NCBI RefSeq assembly: GCF_012563325.1
Contig: NZ_CP046232.1
Location: 250,321-314,320 of the forward strand
Direction: 5' to 3'
Source of the DNA: Enterobacteriaceae endosymbiont of Plateumaris braccata
GTDB taxonomy: Bacteria; Pseudomonadota; Gammaproteobacteria; Enterobacterales; Enterobacteriaceae
DNA length: 64,000 nucleotides
Part shown: piece after piece, positions 29,699-39,297 of the stretch
Layout of the letters: every line of letters begins with the position of its first letter
How positions within the stretch are numbered: the first letter of the stretch is position 1
Position numbers and translations under genes: made by a program
Notes under the pieces: model-generated
What the model saw: the letters and a program-made list of their open reading frames with translations, nothing else
What the model was told of the DNA's origin: nothing
Databases searched by the model: none

Positions 29699-31458
29699 TT
29701 AAAAATTTTTTTTAATTTTAACCAAATTTTTATTTAAAGACCATAATTCTTTTTTTTTTTTCAGATCTAATCCCTCTTTTCTATCTAAAAAAATTAAATA
29801 TTCTTGTCTTTCTTCTATAAGATTCATTTTTAACTTATTAATTAAATGTATAAAAAAATTTTCTATTTCTTCTTCTGGAACCATATGGTTCCATACTGCT
29901 AATATTTCAAGAGGTTTTTTAAATTTTGTTCCTCTATATCGTTCTAATATTTGTACTGTTGTGATTTTTTCTTTATTACAAATCTTGATTAATTCTACAA
30001 AAAAATTTAAACCATTAATATTAGATGTTTTAAATAATTTTAATTTTGGTATAATTTTAATTAATTCAGGTTTTTGTAATAATAAACTAATTAACATTCG
30101 TACTGTTGTTTTTCTAAAGTTACTTAAATAATCATTATTGAATAATTTTTTTATATTTTTTTTTTTAATAGTTAACTGATATATTTCAAAAAAATTTAAA
30201 ATACCTATTTTTTCTCCTATTTTTTTTATTAAATTAACTTGAAAAATATAATCTGGTATACTATGTATTAATGATAATGCTATATTAATAAATTTAGTTT
30301 TTCCTTCGCAATCTTTAAGATTTATTTTATTTATTAAAACTTTAAAAAAAAAATCTGAAAATGATAAACTATTATTAATATGTTTTTCAAACAAAATTTT
30401 TCCTTCTTTTTTTATTAAACTATCCGGATCTTCTCCATCTGGAAGCAGTAAGAAATTTATTTGTTTACCATGTACCATATGAGATAAGCTAATTTTTAAT
30501 GAATGCCAATTAGCTTTTCTTCCAGCATTATCCCCATCATAACAATAAATAATTTTATTAGTAATTTGAAATAACTTTTTTATATGTTCATTTGTGATGG
30601 ATATACCTAAAATTGCTACTACATATTTTATATTAAATTGAAATAAACTAATAACATCAGTATATCCTTCTACAACTAAAATTTTTTCTAATAAATGAAA
30701 TTTTTTTTTTATTTCATATAAACCATATAACTCATTTCTTTTATGAAAAAAAATATTCTCTGGGGAATTTAAATATTTTGGTTCTTTATTTTCTAAGGTT
30801 CGACCACCAAAACCAATAATTTGACCTTGTATATTTTTAATTGGAAATATTATACGATTATAGAAAATATCAAAATAGTTTTTTGTAGTTTTACTATAAA
30901 TTAATATTTTTAATTCTTTAATCAAATATTTTTTTTTTTTTCATCATCACATATGAAATAAATTAAATTTTTATTAGAAAAACCAATAGAAAACTCATCC
31001 AATATTTTTTTATTAAAACCACGATTTAATAAATACTGATAAGCTTTTTTTCCTAAAGAAGAATTTACTAAAGAATCTTTATATAATTTATTAATATCAA
31101 ACATTAAATTATATATATATTGTTTTTTATTTATATTATGTAAATTGTTTTTGTCATTTTTATAAGGAATTATAATACCAAAAAAATTAGATATTAATTT
31201 AACACTTTCAATAAAATTAATATGATCATAATTCATTATAAAGTCAATTATATTACCATGTACTCCACAGCCAAAACAATGATATAATTGTTTTTCTTCA
31301 CTAACAACAAATGAAGGATGTTTTTCTAAATGAAATGGACAAATACCAAAAAAATTTTTACCTCTTTTTTTTAATTGTATCCTGTTTTGTATTATTGATA
31401 AAATATTACTTTTACTAAGTAAATCATTTATATATGTATGGGAAATATATGTTTTCAT
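29699..31458 (-). CDS. dnaG: DNA primase, split into two frames at a poly(A) run
   Basis: DnaG makes the RNA primers for replication. The 5' frame (31458 to 30922, 178 codons) holds the CHC2 zinc domain (CPFHLEKHPSF, YHCFGCGVHGNIIDF) and ends in DDEKKKNI. The 3' frame (30925 to 29699) begins at the next matching residue and contains the Toprim core (VVEGYTDVISL, YDGDNAGR) and the DnaB-binding tail. Together they cover the whole E. coli protein without loss. The break falls at 13 A's (30929-30941); 14 or 11 would fuse the frames. The gene is essential, so I infer slippage, two cooperating fragments, or a base-calling error, not a dead gene. Confidence 0.92.
30929..30941 (-). other. dnaG: 13-A homopolymer at the dnaG frame break
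   Basis: Thirteen T's on the plus strand read as 13 A's in the dnaG mRNA. With 13 the 5' frame stops at TGA just after AAT ATT. One extra A would read GAA followed by four AAA codons and TAT TTG ATT AAA, joining the fragments in frame. Such runs are known sites of RNA polymerase slippage. Confidence 0.85.
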
Positions 31459-31535
31459 GGATATGATATATTATTTAAATAAGTAAATAACTATTTATAT
31501 TTGTATATTATCTATTTACTCTAGTTATATATTTA

Positions 31536-31751
31536 TTAATATAAACGAATTTTTTTTAAATTTTCTCTTGCTATTTTTTTTGCATGTCGTTTAATTGCTG
31601 ATGCTTTAGTTCTTTTTCTTTCTGTTGTAGGTTTTTCATAAAATTCTCGACGTCTAACTTCTGATAAAATACCTGCTTTTTCGCAAGCACGTTTAAAACG
31701 TCTTAAAACTAAGTCAAATGGTTCATTTTCACGTACTTTAATTACTGGCAT
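31536..31751 (-). CDS. rpsU: 30S ribosomal protein S21
   Basis: S21 is a small basic protein near the mRNA exit that helps translation initiation. The 71-aa product equals the E. coli length, with [25 protein letters not shown] and EKPTTERKR. It precedes dnaG and rpoD as in E. coli, with a 77-base gap, and is divergent from tsaD. Confidence 0.99.
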   Translation of the reverse strand: MPVIKVRENEPFDLVLRRFKRACEKAGILSEVRRREFYEKPTTERKRTKASAIKRHAKKIARENLKKIRLY

Positions 31752-31885
31752 TTTTTAAAATTCTCTATTATATATAATTACTATTATAAGTAATAAATTA
31801 TATCATATTTTATAATATATACTATAAAATATATTTTTTTTAGTTAAATATAATTTATATTAAAAATTTTATTATAGGTGAAAAA

Positions 31886-32899
31886 ATGTTAGTAATGGGG
31901 ATAGAAACATCATGTGATGATACTGCTATATCTATTTATGATAGTATACATGGATTATTATGTAATAATGTTTATAATCAAAAAATACATAAAAAATATA
32001 AAGGTATCGTTCCTGAATTAGCTGCTAGACAACATTTAAAAAAAATTATTCCGTTAATTAAAAAAACATTATTTTTTAGTAGAAAAAAAATAAATGAAAT
32101 TAATATGATTGCTTATACTGCAGGTCCAGGATTAATTAATTCATTAATGATAGGTGCAATTATGGCACATACATTAGGATTTTCTTTAAAAATACCAGTT
32201 ATTCCTATTAATCATATTGAAGGACATTTGTTATCTATAATGTTAGAAAAAAAAAAACCAGATTTTCCTTTTATTGTTTTAGTAGTTTCTGGAGGTAATA
32301 CACAATTAATTTATGTTTATAAGTTTGGAAAATATAAAATATTAGGACATAATATTGATGATGCAGCTGGAGAGGCTTTAGATAAAATTGCAATAATGTT
32401 AGGTTTAAATTTTCCAGGAGGAAAAAATTTATCTAAAATAGCTAAATTTGGTATTTCAAAACGTTTTATTTTTCCTAGACCTATGATAAAAAATAAAAAT
32501 AATTTAAATTTTAGTTTTTCTGGATTAAAAACTTTTACCAAAAATTTTATTAATAAATATAATTTTTTAAATTTTCAAACAAAAGCAGATATTGCTTGTG
32601 CTTTTGAAGATGCTGTTATAGATACTCTTTTTATAAAAAGTTTATGGGCCTTAGAAAAATATAAAATAAAAAAATTAGTAATTTCAGGAGGAGTAAGTGC
32701 TAATAAAAAATTAAGATCATATTTAATAAAAAAATTTAAAAAAACTAAAATTAAAATTTTTTATAATACTACTAAGTTATGTACTGATAATGCAGCGATG
32801 ATTGCATATGTTGGTATAAAAAAATTTTATCAAAAAAATAATTATATATCACACAATATTATTATTAATAATAAATTAAAATTAAATTTTAATAAATAA
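31886..32899 (+). CDS. tsaD: tRNA N6-adenosine threonylcarbamoyltransferase TsaD
   Basis: TsaD transfers the threonylcarbamoyl group to A37 of ANN-decoding tRNAs, using the adenylate made by TsaC (encoded at 44 kb). The 337-aa product equals E. coli. The start MLVMGIETSCDDTA, the metal site NHIEGH, the loop SGGNTQLI, and GLKTF and SGGVSANKKLR are intact. An 11-A run near 32247 keeps its frame. It is divergent from rpsU and 23 bases upstream of uppP. Confidence 0.98.
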   Translation: MLVMGIETSCDDTAISIYDSIHGLLCNNVYNQKIHKKYKGIVPELAARQHLKKIIPLIKKTLFFSRKKINEINMIAYTAGPGLINSLMIGAIMAHTLGFSLKIPVIPINHIEGHLLSIMLEKKKPDFPFIVLVVSGGNTQLIYVYKFGKYKILGHNIDDAAGEALDKIAIMLGLNFPGGKNLSKIAKFGISKRFIFPRPMIKNKNNLNFSFSGLKTFTKNFINKYNFLNFQTKADIACAFEDAVIDTLFIKSLWALEKYKIKKLVISGGVSANKKLRSYLIKKFKKTKIKIFYNTTKLCTDNAAMIAYVGIKKFYQKNNYISHNIIINNKLKLNFNK

Positions 32900-32922
32900 T
32901 TTTTATAAATTAAATTTATATT

Positions 32923-33732
32923 ATGATTATATTACAATATTCTACAATTATTTTATTAAGTATTATTGAAGGATTAACTGAATTTTTACCTATATCATCT
33001 ACAGGACATATGATTATATTTAATAATATACTTAATATAACTGAAAATGAAAAAATAAAAATTTTTGAAATAATAATTCAATTAGGATCTATAACATCAG
33101 CTTGTATTATTTTTTGGTCTAAAATAATTAAAATTATTAATAATACATTAACTTATGGTATTTTTTATAAAAAGAAACTAACATTATTACATATAATAGT
33201 ATGTATATTACCAATAATTATTATTGGATTATTATTTTATAATAAAATTAAATCTTTCATGAATATTATTACAGTTATTTACGGATTAATGTTTGGTAGT
33301 ATAATGCTATATTTATCTGAAATATTTAAACCAAAGACACCTAGCATTAATAATATTAATTGTTTAACATATAATCAAATATTAATTATTGGATTTTTTC
33401 AATGTTTATCTTTATTTCCTGGTATATCTAGATCAGGTTCAACTTTATCAATTAGTTTGTTATTAGGAATAAGTCGTTTAGCATCATTAGAATTTTGTTT
33501 TATCATAGCAATACCAATAATTTTTGGCGCTAGTTTTTTAGAAATGTATAAACATTTTCGAATATTTTCTATAGAAGATATTAAATTTATTATTATAGGT
33601 TTCATCATATCATTTATTATTAGTTTAATGACTATTAAATTTTTTTTATATATTATAAGTAATTTTTCTTTAAAATGGTTTGCTATATATCGTCTATTCA
33701 TTGTTTTATTTTTATATATAAAATTTATTTAA
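32923..33732 (+). CDS. uppP: Undecaprenyl-diphosphatase
   Basis: This polytopic inner-membrane phosphatase recycles undecaprenyl diphosphate to the monophosphate for peptidoglycan synthesis, complementing uppS at 22 kb. The 269-aa product (E. coli 273) has EGLTEFLPISSTGHM and PGISRSGST, the two active-site motifs, and about eight hydrophobic segments. The stop overlaps convergent cca by 8 bases. E. coli folB and plsY, normally near here, are absent. Confidence 0.97.
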   Translation: MIILQYSTIILLSIIEGLTEFLPISSTGHMIIFNNILNITENEKIKIFEIIIQLGSITSACIIFWSKIIKIINNTLTYGIFYKKKLTLLHIIVCILPIIIIGLLFYNKIKSFMNIITVIYGLMFGSIMLYLSEIFKPKTPSINNINCLTYNQILIIGFFQCLSLFPGISRSGSTLSISLLLGISRLASLEFCFIIAIPIIFGASFLEMYKHFRIFSIEDIKFIIIGFIISFIISLMTIKFFLYIISNFSLKWFAIYRLFIVLFLYIKFI

Positions 33733-34957
33733 GTTTTTTAGATAAGATAAATAATTTTAATAATTTTAATCTACGTTGATTTATTATTTTAGAAATATTG
33801 AATCCTTTGATACCAGTTTGAATTATATCCTTATTATTTATTTTAAATATATGTTTATATATATCAATAAAATATTTTCCTTGTTTATAACAAATAGAAT
33901 CTAATGTAAATCTTCCTCTAGCATCAGATTCACTAATTAATGCAATTTGTTTAACTCTATAAGGTTTTCTCCATGCATCAATTATATTATATATATTAAG
34001 TATATCTTCTGCTTTTTGATTATAAATATCATGTATTATATCATGTACTTTAGCAGATAAAACAGCTAAGTCACGAATATTATTTGGTATTTTTAATCTT
34101 TTACATAATTTTTTTATTAAAGGTATTCCAGCAATACCATGTCCATGATGTCTAGGCCATAATTTTTTAGGAGTAATTCCTTTACCTAAATCATGACATA
34201 AAGCAGCAAATCTTATTTCTATATTAGAAGTTAATTTTGATGCAATAGATAATGTCATCATAGTATGAATTCCAGTATCTATTTCAGGATGCCATTTAGC
34301 TGGAGCCGGAACGCCATATAATTTATCAATTTCTGGAAAAATTATAGATAATGCACCACATTTTCTTAATGTTTTAAAATATATATGTGGATTTGATCCT
34401 TTAAGAGCATTTTCAGTTTCTTTCCAAATTCTTTCTGGTTTTAAGTAAGATAATTCTCCAGAAGAACTCATTATTTTCATTAATTTAAATGTATTTTTAT
34501 CGATACTAAATTTTAAATGTGATAATTTTGCAGCAAATCTAGCAACTCTTAATACTCTTAAAGGATCATCTTTAAAAGAACTAGAAACATGTTTAAGTAA
34601 TTTATCATGAATATCTTTTATTCCATTATATGGATCATAAAATTTTCCAGATTGATCTTGAGCAATAGCATTAATAGTAAGATCTCTACGTAATAAATCT
34701 TCTTCTAATGTAACATTAGGTGATGAATAATAAGTAAATCCTTCATATCCATGTCCTGATTTTTTTTCAGTTCTAGCTAATGCATATTCTTCATGTGTTA
34801 TTGGATGTAAAAATACAGGGAAATCTTTTCCAACTAATTTATAACCTAATTTAATCATTAAATTTATGTCTGCACCTACTACTAACCAATCTCTATCTGA
34901 AAATTTTAAATTTAAGATAATATCTCTAACAGCACCACCTACTAAATAAATTTTCAA
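33725..34957 (-). CDS. cca: CCA-adding tRNA nucleotidyltransferase
   Basis: It adds and repairs the 3' CCA of tRNAs. The 410-aa product (E. coli 412) starts KIYLVGGAVRD and has the catalytic pair in KFSDRDWLVVG, the RRDLTINA and RVLRVARFAA motifs and a C-terminal HD domain (CHDLGKG, RHHGHG). None of the four complete tRNA genes in this window encodes CCA, so the enzyme should be indispensable here. It converges with uppP. Confidence 0.98.
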   Translation of the reverse strand: MKIYLVGGAVRDIILNLKFSDRDWLVVGADINLMIKLGYKLVGKDFPVFLHPITHEEYALARTEKKSGHGYEGFTYYSSPNVTLEEDLLRRDLTINAIAQDQSGKFYDPYNGIKDIHDKLLKHVSSSFKDDPLRVLRVARFAAKLSHLKFSIDKNTFKLMKIMSSSGELSYLKPERIWKETENALKGSNPHIYFKTLRKCGALSIIFPEIDKLYGVPAPAKWHPEIDTGIHTMMTLSIASKLTSNIEIRFAALCHDLGKGITPKKLWPRHHGHGIAGIPLIKKLCKRLKIPNNIRDLAVLSAKVHDIIHDIYNQKAEDILNIYNIIDAWRKPYRVKQIALISESDARGRFTLDSICYKQGKYFIDIYKHIFKINNKDIIQTGIKGFNISKIINQRRLKLLKLFILSKKLK

Positions 34958-35103
34958 TTATTATACTCCTTAATTAAATATAATTTATGTTATAAATTTG
35001 TTAAAATATTAATTTTATATAAATATTATTTTTATATTAAATTTATTATAATAAAACTATTTAATATAATTATAAACTAAGATTATTATAATGGACTATT
35101 AAA

Positions 35104-36072
35104 ATGAAATTAATATTACCTGATTTAAAATACAAAACAATTTTAGTAGTAGGTGATATAATGTTAGATCGCTATTTTCATGGATCAATAAATAAAATAT
35201 CATCAGAAGCTGATGCACCAGTAATAAAAATTAAAAATATAAATTATATACCTGGAGGAGCAGCAAATGTTGCTATGAATATAGCTTCTATTGGTGCTAA
35301 TGTTAAATTATTTGGCTTATTAGGTATAGATTATGCAGCAAATATCATTAAAAATAAATTAAAAAAAAATCATGTTGATTATAATTTTATTCAAAGTATT
35401 AAGTTTAAAACTATAATTAAAACAAGAGTATTATCTTTAAATAAACAATTAATACGATTAGATTGTGAAAAAAAATATAAAAATATACATTATAATAATC
35501 TTTTATTAGAAAATATTAGAAAAATTATATCTAATATTAATATTATTGTTTTTTCTGATTATAATAAAGGAACATTATGTAATATACAATCTATGATTAA
35601 ATTAGCTAATTTGTCAAAAATACCCGTTATTATTGATCCTAAAGGCAAAAATTATGAAAAATATTCTGGTGCTACATTATTAACTCCTAACTTAACTGAA
35701 TTTGAATTAGTAGTAGGTAAATGTAATTCTGAAAAAGAATTAGTTAATAAAGGTTTAAATTTAATTTTACGTTATAATATAAATTCATTGTTAGTCACTA
35801 GGTCAGAACATGGAATGAGTTTAATTCAAAAAAATAAAAAACCTATTCATTTTAAATCTCAAGCAAATCAAGTTTTAGATGTAACTGGTGCTGGTGATAC
35901 TGTTATTGGTGTTTTATCAGCATTTTTAGTTCAAGATAAAATATCACTTGAAGATTCATGTTTTTTATCTAATATGGCAGCAAGTATAGCAGTTAGTAAA
36001 TTTGGTACTGCTACTGTTAGTTTTGATGAATTAAAAAATTTAATAAAAGAAAATTTTGATAAACATCAATAA
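35104..36072 (+). CDS. hldE: Heptose-7-phosphate kinase domain of HldE, nucleotidyltransferase domain absent
   Basis: The 322-aa product matches only the N-terminal ribokinase-like domain of E. coli HldE (477 aa), which phosphorylates D-glycero-beta-D-manno-heptose 7-phosphate for LPS inner core. GGAANVAMNIASIG, VIIDPKG, LLTPNLTEFE and the anion-hole motif VTGAGDT are intact. The stop follows the domain directly, and the next 91 bases show no trace of the C-terminal domain. It may be an active monofunctional kinase (HldA-like) or a relic of a lost LPS pathway. Neighbours cca and ribB are syntenic with E. coli. Confidence 0.93.
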   Translation: MKLILPDLKYKTILVVGDIMLDRYFHGSINKISSEADAPVIKIKNINYIPGGAANVAMNIASIGANVKLFGLLGIDYAANIIKNKLKKNHVDYNFIQSIKFKTIIKTRVLSLNKQLIRLDCEKKYKNIHYNNLLLENIRKIISNINIIVFSDYNKGTLCNIQSMIKLANLSKIPVIIDPKGKNYEKYSGATLLTPNLTEFELVVGKCNSEKELVNKGLNLILRYNINSLLVTRSEHGMSLIQKNKKPIHFKSQANQVLDVTGAGDTVIGVLSAFLVQDKISLEDSCFLSNMAASIAVSKFGTATVSFDELKNLIKENFDKHQ

Positions 36073-36163
36073 ATCAAATAATTGATATTTAATTAATTTG
36101 ATATTTTAATTTATTATTTATAATGAATATATTAATTTTATTTAAAGTTATTATATATATATT

Positions 36164-36820
36164 ATGAATAATCATAGTTTACTTTGTTATCAATTTGGTA
36201 ATTCAATTACTAGAATAAATAATGCAATTTTATCTCTTAATAATGGAAATGGTGTATTAATATTAGATAATGAAAATCGTGAAAATGAAAGTGATATTGT
36301 TTTTTCTGCAGAAAAAATTACTGTAAAACAAATAGCTTTAACTATTAGATATGGGAGTGGTATTATTTGTTTATGTATTACTGAACATTTACGTAAAAAA
36401 TTACATTTACCTATGATGGTCAAAAATAATACTAATTTTTATAAAACAGGTTTTACAGTTACAATTGAAGCAGCAAAAGGTATTACTACTGGAGTATCCG
36501 CACAGGATCGATTTACAACTATTAAAACAGCTATAAATATTAATGTAAAACCTAAAGATTTAAATAGACCTGGACATATTTTTCCATTAAGAGCTGTTAA
36601 AGAAGGAGTTTTAAAAAGAAAAGGACATACAGAAGCTACTATAGATTTATTAAAAATAGCAAAAATGAATCCTACAGGAATACTATGCGAATTAACAAAT
36701 GATAATGGATCAATGGCTCGTATTAAAGATACTATTTTATTTGCTAAAAAAAATCATATGCCAGTATTAACTGTAAAAGATATCATTAACTTTAGAATTA
36801 AATATAATCTTTTTTTTTAA
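36164..36820 (+). CDS. ribB: 3,4-Dihydroxy-2-butanone 4-phosphate synthase
   Basis: It converts ribulose 5-phosphate to the four-carbon unit of riboflavin. The 218-aa product (E. coli 217) keeps the acidic loop ENRENESD (Glu metal ligand and catalytic Asp), the Cys in SGIICLCI, TGFTVTIEA, RPGHIFPLRA and GHTEATIDL (His metal ligand). Other riboflavin genes are not in the window. Riboflavin is a frequent contribution of insect symbionts, though this gene alone does not show that. Confidence 0.97.
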   Translation: MNNHSLLCYQFGNSITRINNAILSLNNGNGVLILDNENRENESDIVFSAEKITVKQIALTIRYGSGIICLCITEHLRKKLHLPMMVKNNTNFYKTGFTVTIEAAKGITTGVSAQDRFTTIKTAININVKPKDLNRPGHIFPLRAVKEGVLKRKGHTEATIDLLKIAKMNPTGILCELTNDNGSMARIKDTILFAKKNHMPVLTVKDIINFRIKYNLFF

Positions 36821-36846
36821 AAAAAAATAATAATAATTAATAATTA

Positions 36847-36920
36847 TCGGCGAGAGAGGATTTGAACCTCCGACCCACTGGTCCCAAACCAGTTGCGCTA
36901 CCAAACTGCGCTACTCGCCG
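36847..36920 (-). tRNA. tRNA-Pro (anticodon TGG)
   Basis: It folds into a full cloverleaf with acceptor CGGCGAG/CTCGCCG, anticodon stem-loop TTTGGGA and TTCAAAT T-loop. No CCA is encoded. It is the proM position of the E. coli argX-hisR-leuT-proM cluster; leuT is missing between this gene and tRNA-His, only 15 bases away. Confidence 0.98.
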
Positions 36921-36935
36921 TTAATTTTTCTACAT

Positions 36936-37010
36936 GGGTGGCTAATGGGATTTGAACCCATGACAACCGGAACCACAATCCAGTGCTCTACCAACTGAGC
37001 TATAGCCACC
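36936..37010 (-). tRNA. tRNA-His (anticodon GTG)
   Basis: The sequence is close to E. coli hisR, with anticodon GTG in TTGTGGT. An encoded G at position -1 pairs with C73, the identity element for HisRS. No CCA is encoded. It is the middle gene of an Arg-His-Pro cluster. Confidence 0.98.
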
Positions 37011-37037
37011 ATAATAAATAATATTAAATAAATTTTA

Positions 37038-37111
37038 TGCACCCGACAGGAATTGAACCTGAAACCTCTGTTTTCGGAAAACAGTACTCTATCCTACTGA
37101 GCTACGGATGC
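37038..37111 (-). tRNA. tRNA-Arg (anticodon CCG)
   Basis: The anticodon loop is TTCCGAA, giving CCG, which reads the CGG codon. The acceptor stem GCATCCG/CGGGTGC has one G-T pair. No CCA is encoded. It corresponds to argX, first gene of the cluster, and lies 207 bases downstream of rho. Retaining a tRNA for so rare a codon in an A+T-rich genome is notable. Confidence 0.97.
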
Positions 37112-37318
37112 TTTAATTATTTATATAATTGATATTACAAATTCATAACTTTAATGTCTAGTAATTTTGATAAAAAATATAAAAAATTTTAGTAAATAAA
37201 ATGTTTATATAAATATATGTAAAATTAAAAATTTCAAATGTATATTGTATATATTATTTTTATTATGAAAAATAATTTCTTTAGTTTAAATAAATAATAA
37301 ATTTTATAAATTTATCAT

Positions 37319-38578
37319 TTATGATCTTTTCATCATATCAAAAAATTCATCATTTGTTTTAGTCATAGATAATTTATTTATAAGAAACTCCATAGCATCA
37401 ATTTCACTCATAGGATGAATAATTTTTCTTAAAATCCACATTTTTTGTAAATCTTCTTGAGAACTTAATAACTCTTCTTTTCTAGTTCCAGAACGATTAT
37501 AATCAATAGCAGGAAAAACTCTTTTTTCAGCTATCTTACGTGATAAATGTAATTCCATATTACCTGTGCCTTTAAATTCTTCATAAATTACATCATCCAT
37601 TTTAGATCCAGTATCAATTAATGCTGTTGCTATTATAGTTAAACTACCACCTTCTTCAACATTCCTTGCAGCACCAAAAAAACGTTTAGGACGATGAAGA
37701 GCATTAGCATCTACACCACCTGTTAATACTTTACCTGAAGCAGGAGCAATTGTATTATAAGCTCTAGCTAAACGAGTCATAGAATCTAATAAGATTACAA
37801 CATCTTTTTTATGTTCAACTAATCTTTTAGCTTTTTCAATAACCATTTCTGATACTTGAACGTGTCTAGATGCAGGTTCGTCAAAAGTTGATGCAATAAC
37901 TTCTCCTTTAACTAATCTTTGCATTTCAGTAACTTCTTCAGGGCGTTCGTCAATTAATAATACTATTAACATACATTCTGAATGATTATAAGCTATACTT
38001 TGTGCTATGTTTTGTAATAACATAGTTTTTCCAGCTTTAGGTGGTGCTACAATTAATCCTCTTTGACCTCTTCCAATAGGTGAAGCTAAGTCTAAAACAC
38101 GAGCTGTTAAATCTTCTGTAGATCCATTACCTCTTTCCATACTTAATCGAGAATTAGCATGTAATGGAGTTAAATTTTCAAAAAGAATTTTGCTACGAAC
38201 ATTTTCAGGTTTATCGTAATTAACTTTATTAACTTTTAACAAAGCAAAATATCTTTCTCCTTCTTTTGGAGGACGTATCTTACCTGAAATTGTATCTCCA
38301 GTACGTAAATTAAAACGTCTAATTTGACTTGGAGAAACATAGATATCATCCGGTCCAGCTAAATAAGAGCTATCAGATGAACGTAAAAATCCAAATCCAT
38401 CTTGTAATATTTCCAATACTCCATCACCAAAAATATCTTCTCCAATTTTAGAATGTTGTTTTAATATAGCAAAAATAATATCTTGTTTACGCATTCTAGA
38501 TAAATTTTCTAAATTGATACTTTTTCCTAAATTAAGTAAATCCGATATTAGTTTATTTTTTAATCCGGTAAGATTCAT
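37319..38578 (-). CDS. rho: Transcription termination factor Rho
   Basis: Rho is the hexameric RNA helicase that ends transcription at unstructured C-rich sites. The 419-aa product has the same length as in E. coli. The primary RNA-binding domain ([29 protein letters not shown]), Walker A (PPKAGKT), Walker B ([13 protein letters not shown]) and the secondary-site Q- and R-loops are nearly identical. Strong termination hairpins with T-runs are scarce in this window, which makes Rho more important. Confidence 0.99.
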   Translation of the reverse strand: MNLTGLKNKLISDLLNLGKSINLENLSRMRKQDIIFAILKQHSKIGEDIFGDGVLEILQDGFGFLRSSDSSYLAGPDDIYVSPSQIRRFNLRTGDTISGKIRPPKEGERYFALLKVNKVNYDKPENVRSKILFENLTPLHANSRLSMERGNGSTEDLTARVLDLASPIGRGQRGLIVAPPKAGKTMLLQNIAQSIAYNHSECMLIVLLIDERPEEVTEMQRLVKGEVIASTFDEPASRHVQVSEMVIEKAKRLVEHKKDVVILLDSMTRLARAYNTIAPASGKVLTGGVDANALHRPKRFFGAARNVEEGGSLTIIATALIDTGSKMDDVIYEEFKGTGNMELHLSRKIAEKRVFPAIDYNRSGTRKEELLSSQEDLQKMWILRKIIHPMSEIDAMEFLINKLSMTKTNDEFFDMMKRS

Positions 38579-38835
38579 AATGGTGAGGTCTTAATCTTTG
38601 AATAAATCTGAAACATTTCTTTTGAAATGGCATTGTTAAATAATTAATATATATATTATATTTAATATTTTAATATAATTTATAAAATTTTAATTAAGTT
38701 ATATATTACTAGTATATATTTTATATCAAAATAAATATTTATAATTAAACATTATAAAATCCTCCTATAATTTATATAATTTATATTATTTTAATAAAAA
38801 TTAATAAATTTAATTTTTATTAAAATATAAATTTA

Positions 38836-39165
38836 TTACTTTAAATGTTTATCTAAAAACTTTGTTAATTGAATTTTATTAATTGAGCCAGTAATTTGAT
38901 CTATGATAATACCATTATTAAATAATATAATTGTTGGTATACTACGGACATCATATTTTTGAGCTATATTTGGATATTTATCAATATTTAATTTAGCAAA
39001 AAATATTTTTTTACTATATTTTTTAAATATTTCATCTAGAACTAAAGAAAACATTTTACATGGATTACACCAATCGGCCCAAAAATCAACTATAATAAAA
39101 TTATTAATATTAATTTGTGTTTTAAAATTTATATCAGTTAAATGAATAATAGTTGAATTTTTCAT
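38836..39165 (-). CDS. trxA: Thioredoxin 1 with a WCNPC active site
   Basis: A 109-aa thioredoxin (E. coli 109) that keeps cytoplasmic disulfides reduced. The fold markers VDFWADWC, KLNIDKYPNIAQKYDVRSIPTIILF (cis-Pro) and the C-terminal helix are intact. The redox motif is Cys33-Asn-Pro-Cys36, not the usual Cys-Gly-Pro-Cys; dipeptide changes here tune redox potential in this family. It lies next to rho, as in E. coli, separated by a 257-base A/T-rich gap. Confidence 0.96.
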   Translation of the reverse strand: MKNSTIIHLTDINFKTQININNFIIVDFWADWCNPCKMFSLVLDEIFKKYSKKIFFAKLNIDKYPNIAQKYDVRSIPTIILFNNGIIIDQITGSINKIQLTKFLDKHLK

Positions 39166-39297
39166 AAAATGAATTAATATCCTTTTGTATATATTTATAT
39201 ATTATTAAAAATAATTGTTTATACTAAATAACTATTTAAAACAAATATGATCTATTATTGTATAATGAATTTAATAAATATACAAATTTAATTTTTA

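Noticed and set aside
36821-36846. Rho-independent terminator after ribB formed by the T-run and A-run
   Set aside because: The T9/A9 juxtaposition has no loop and overlaps the stop codon; it is more likely homopolymer sequence than a defined hairpin.
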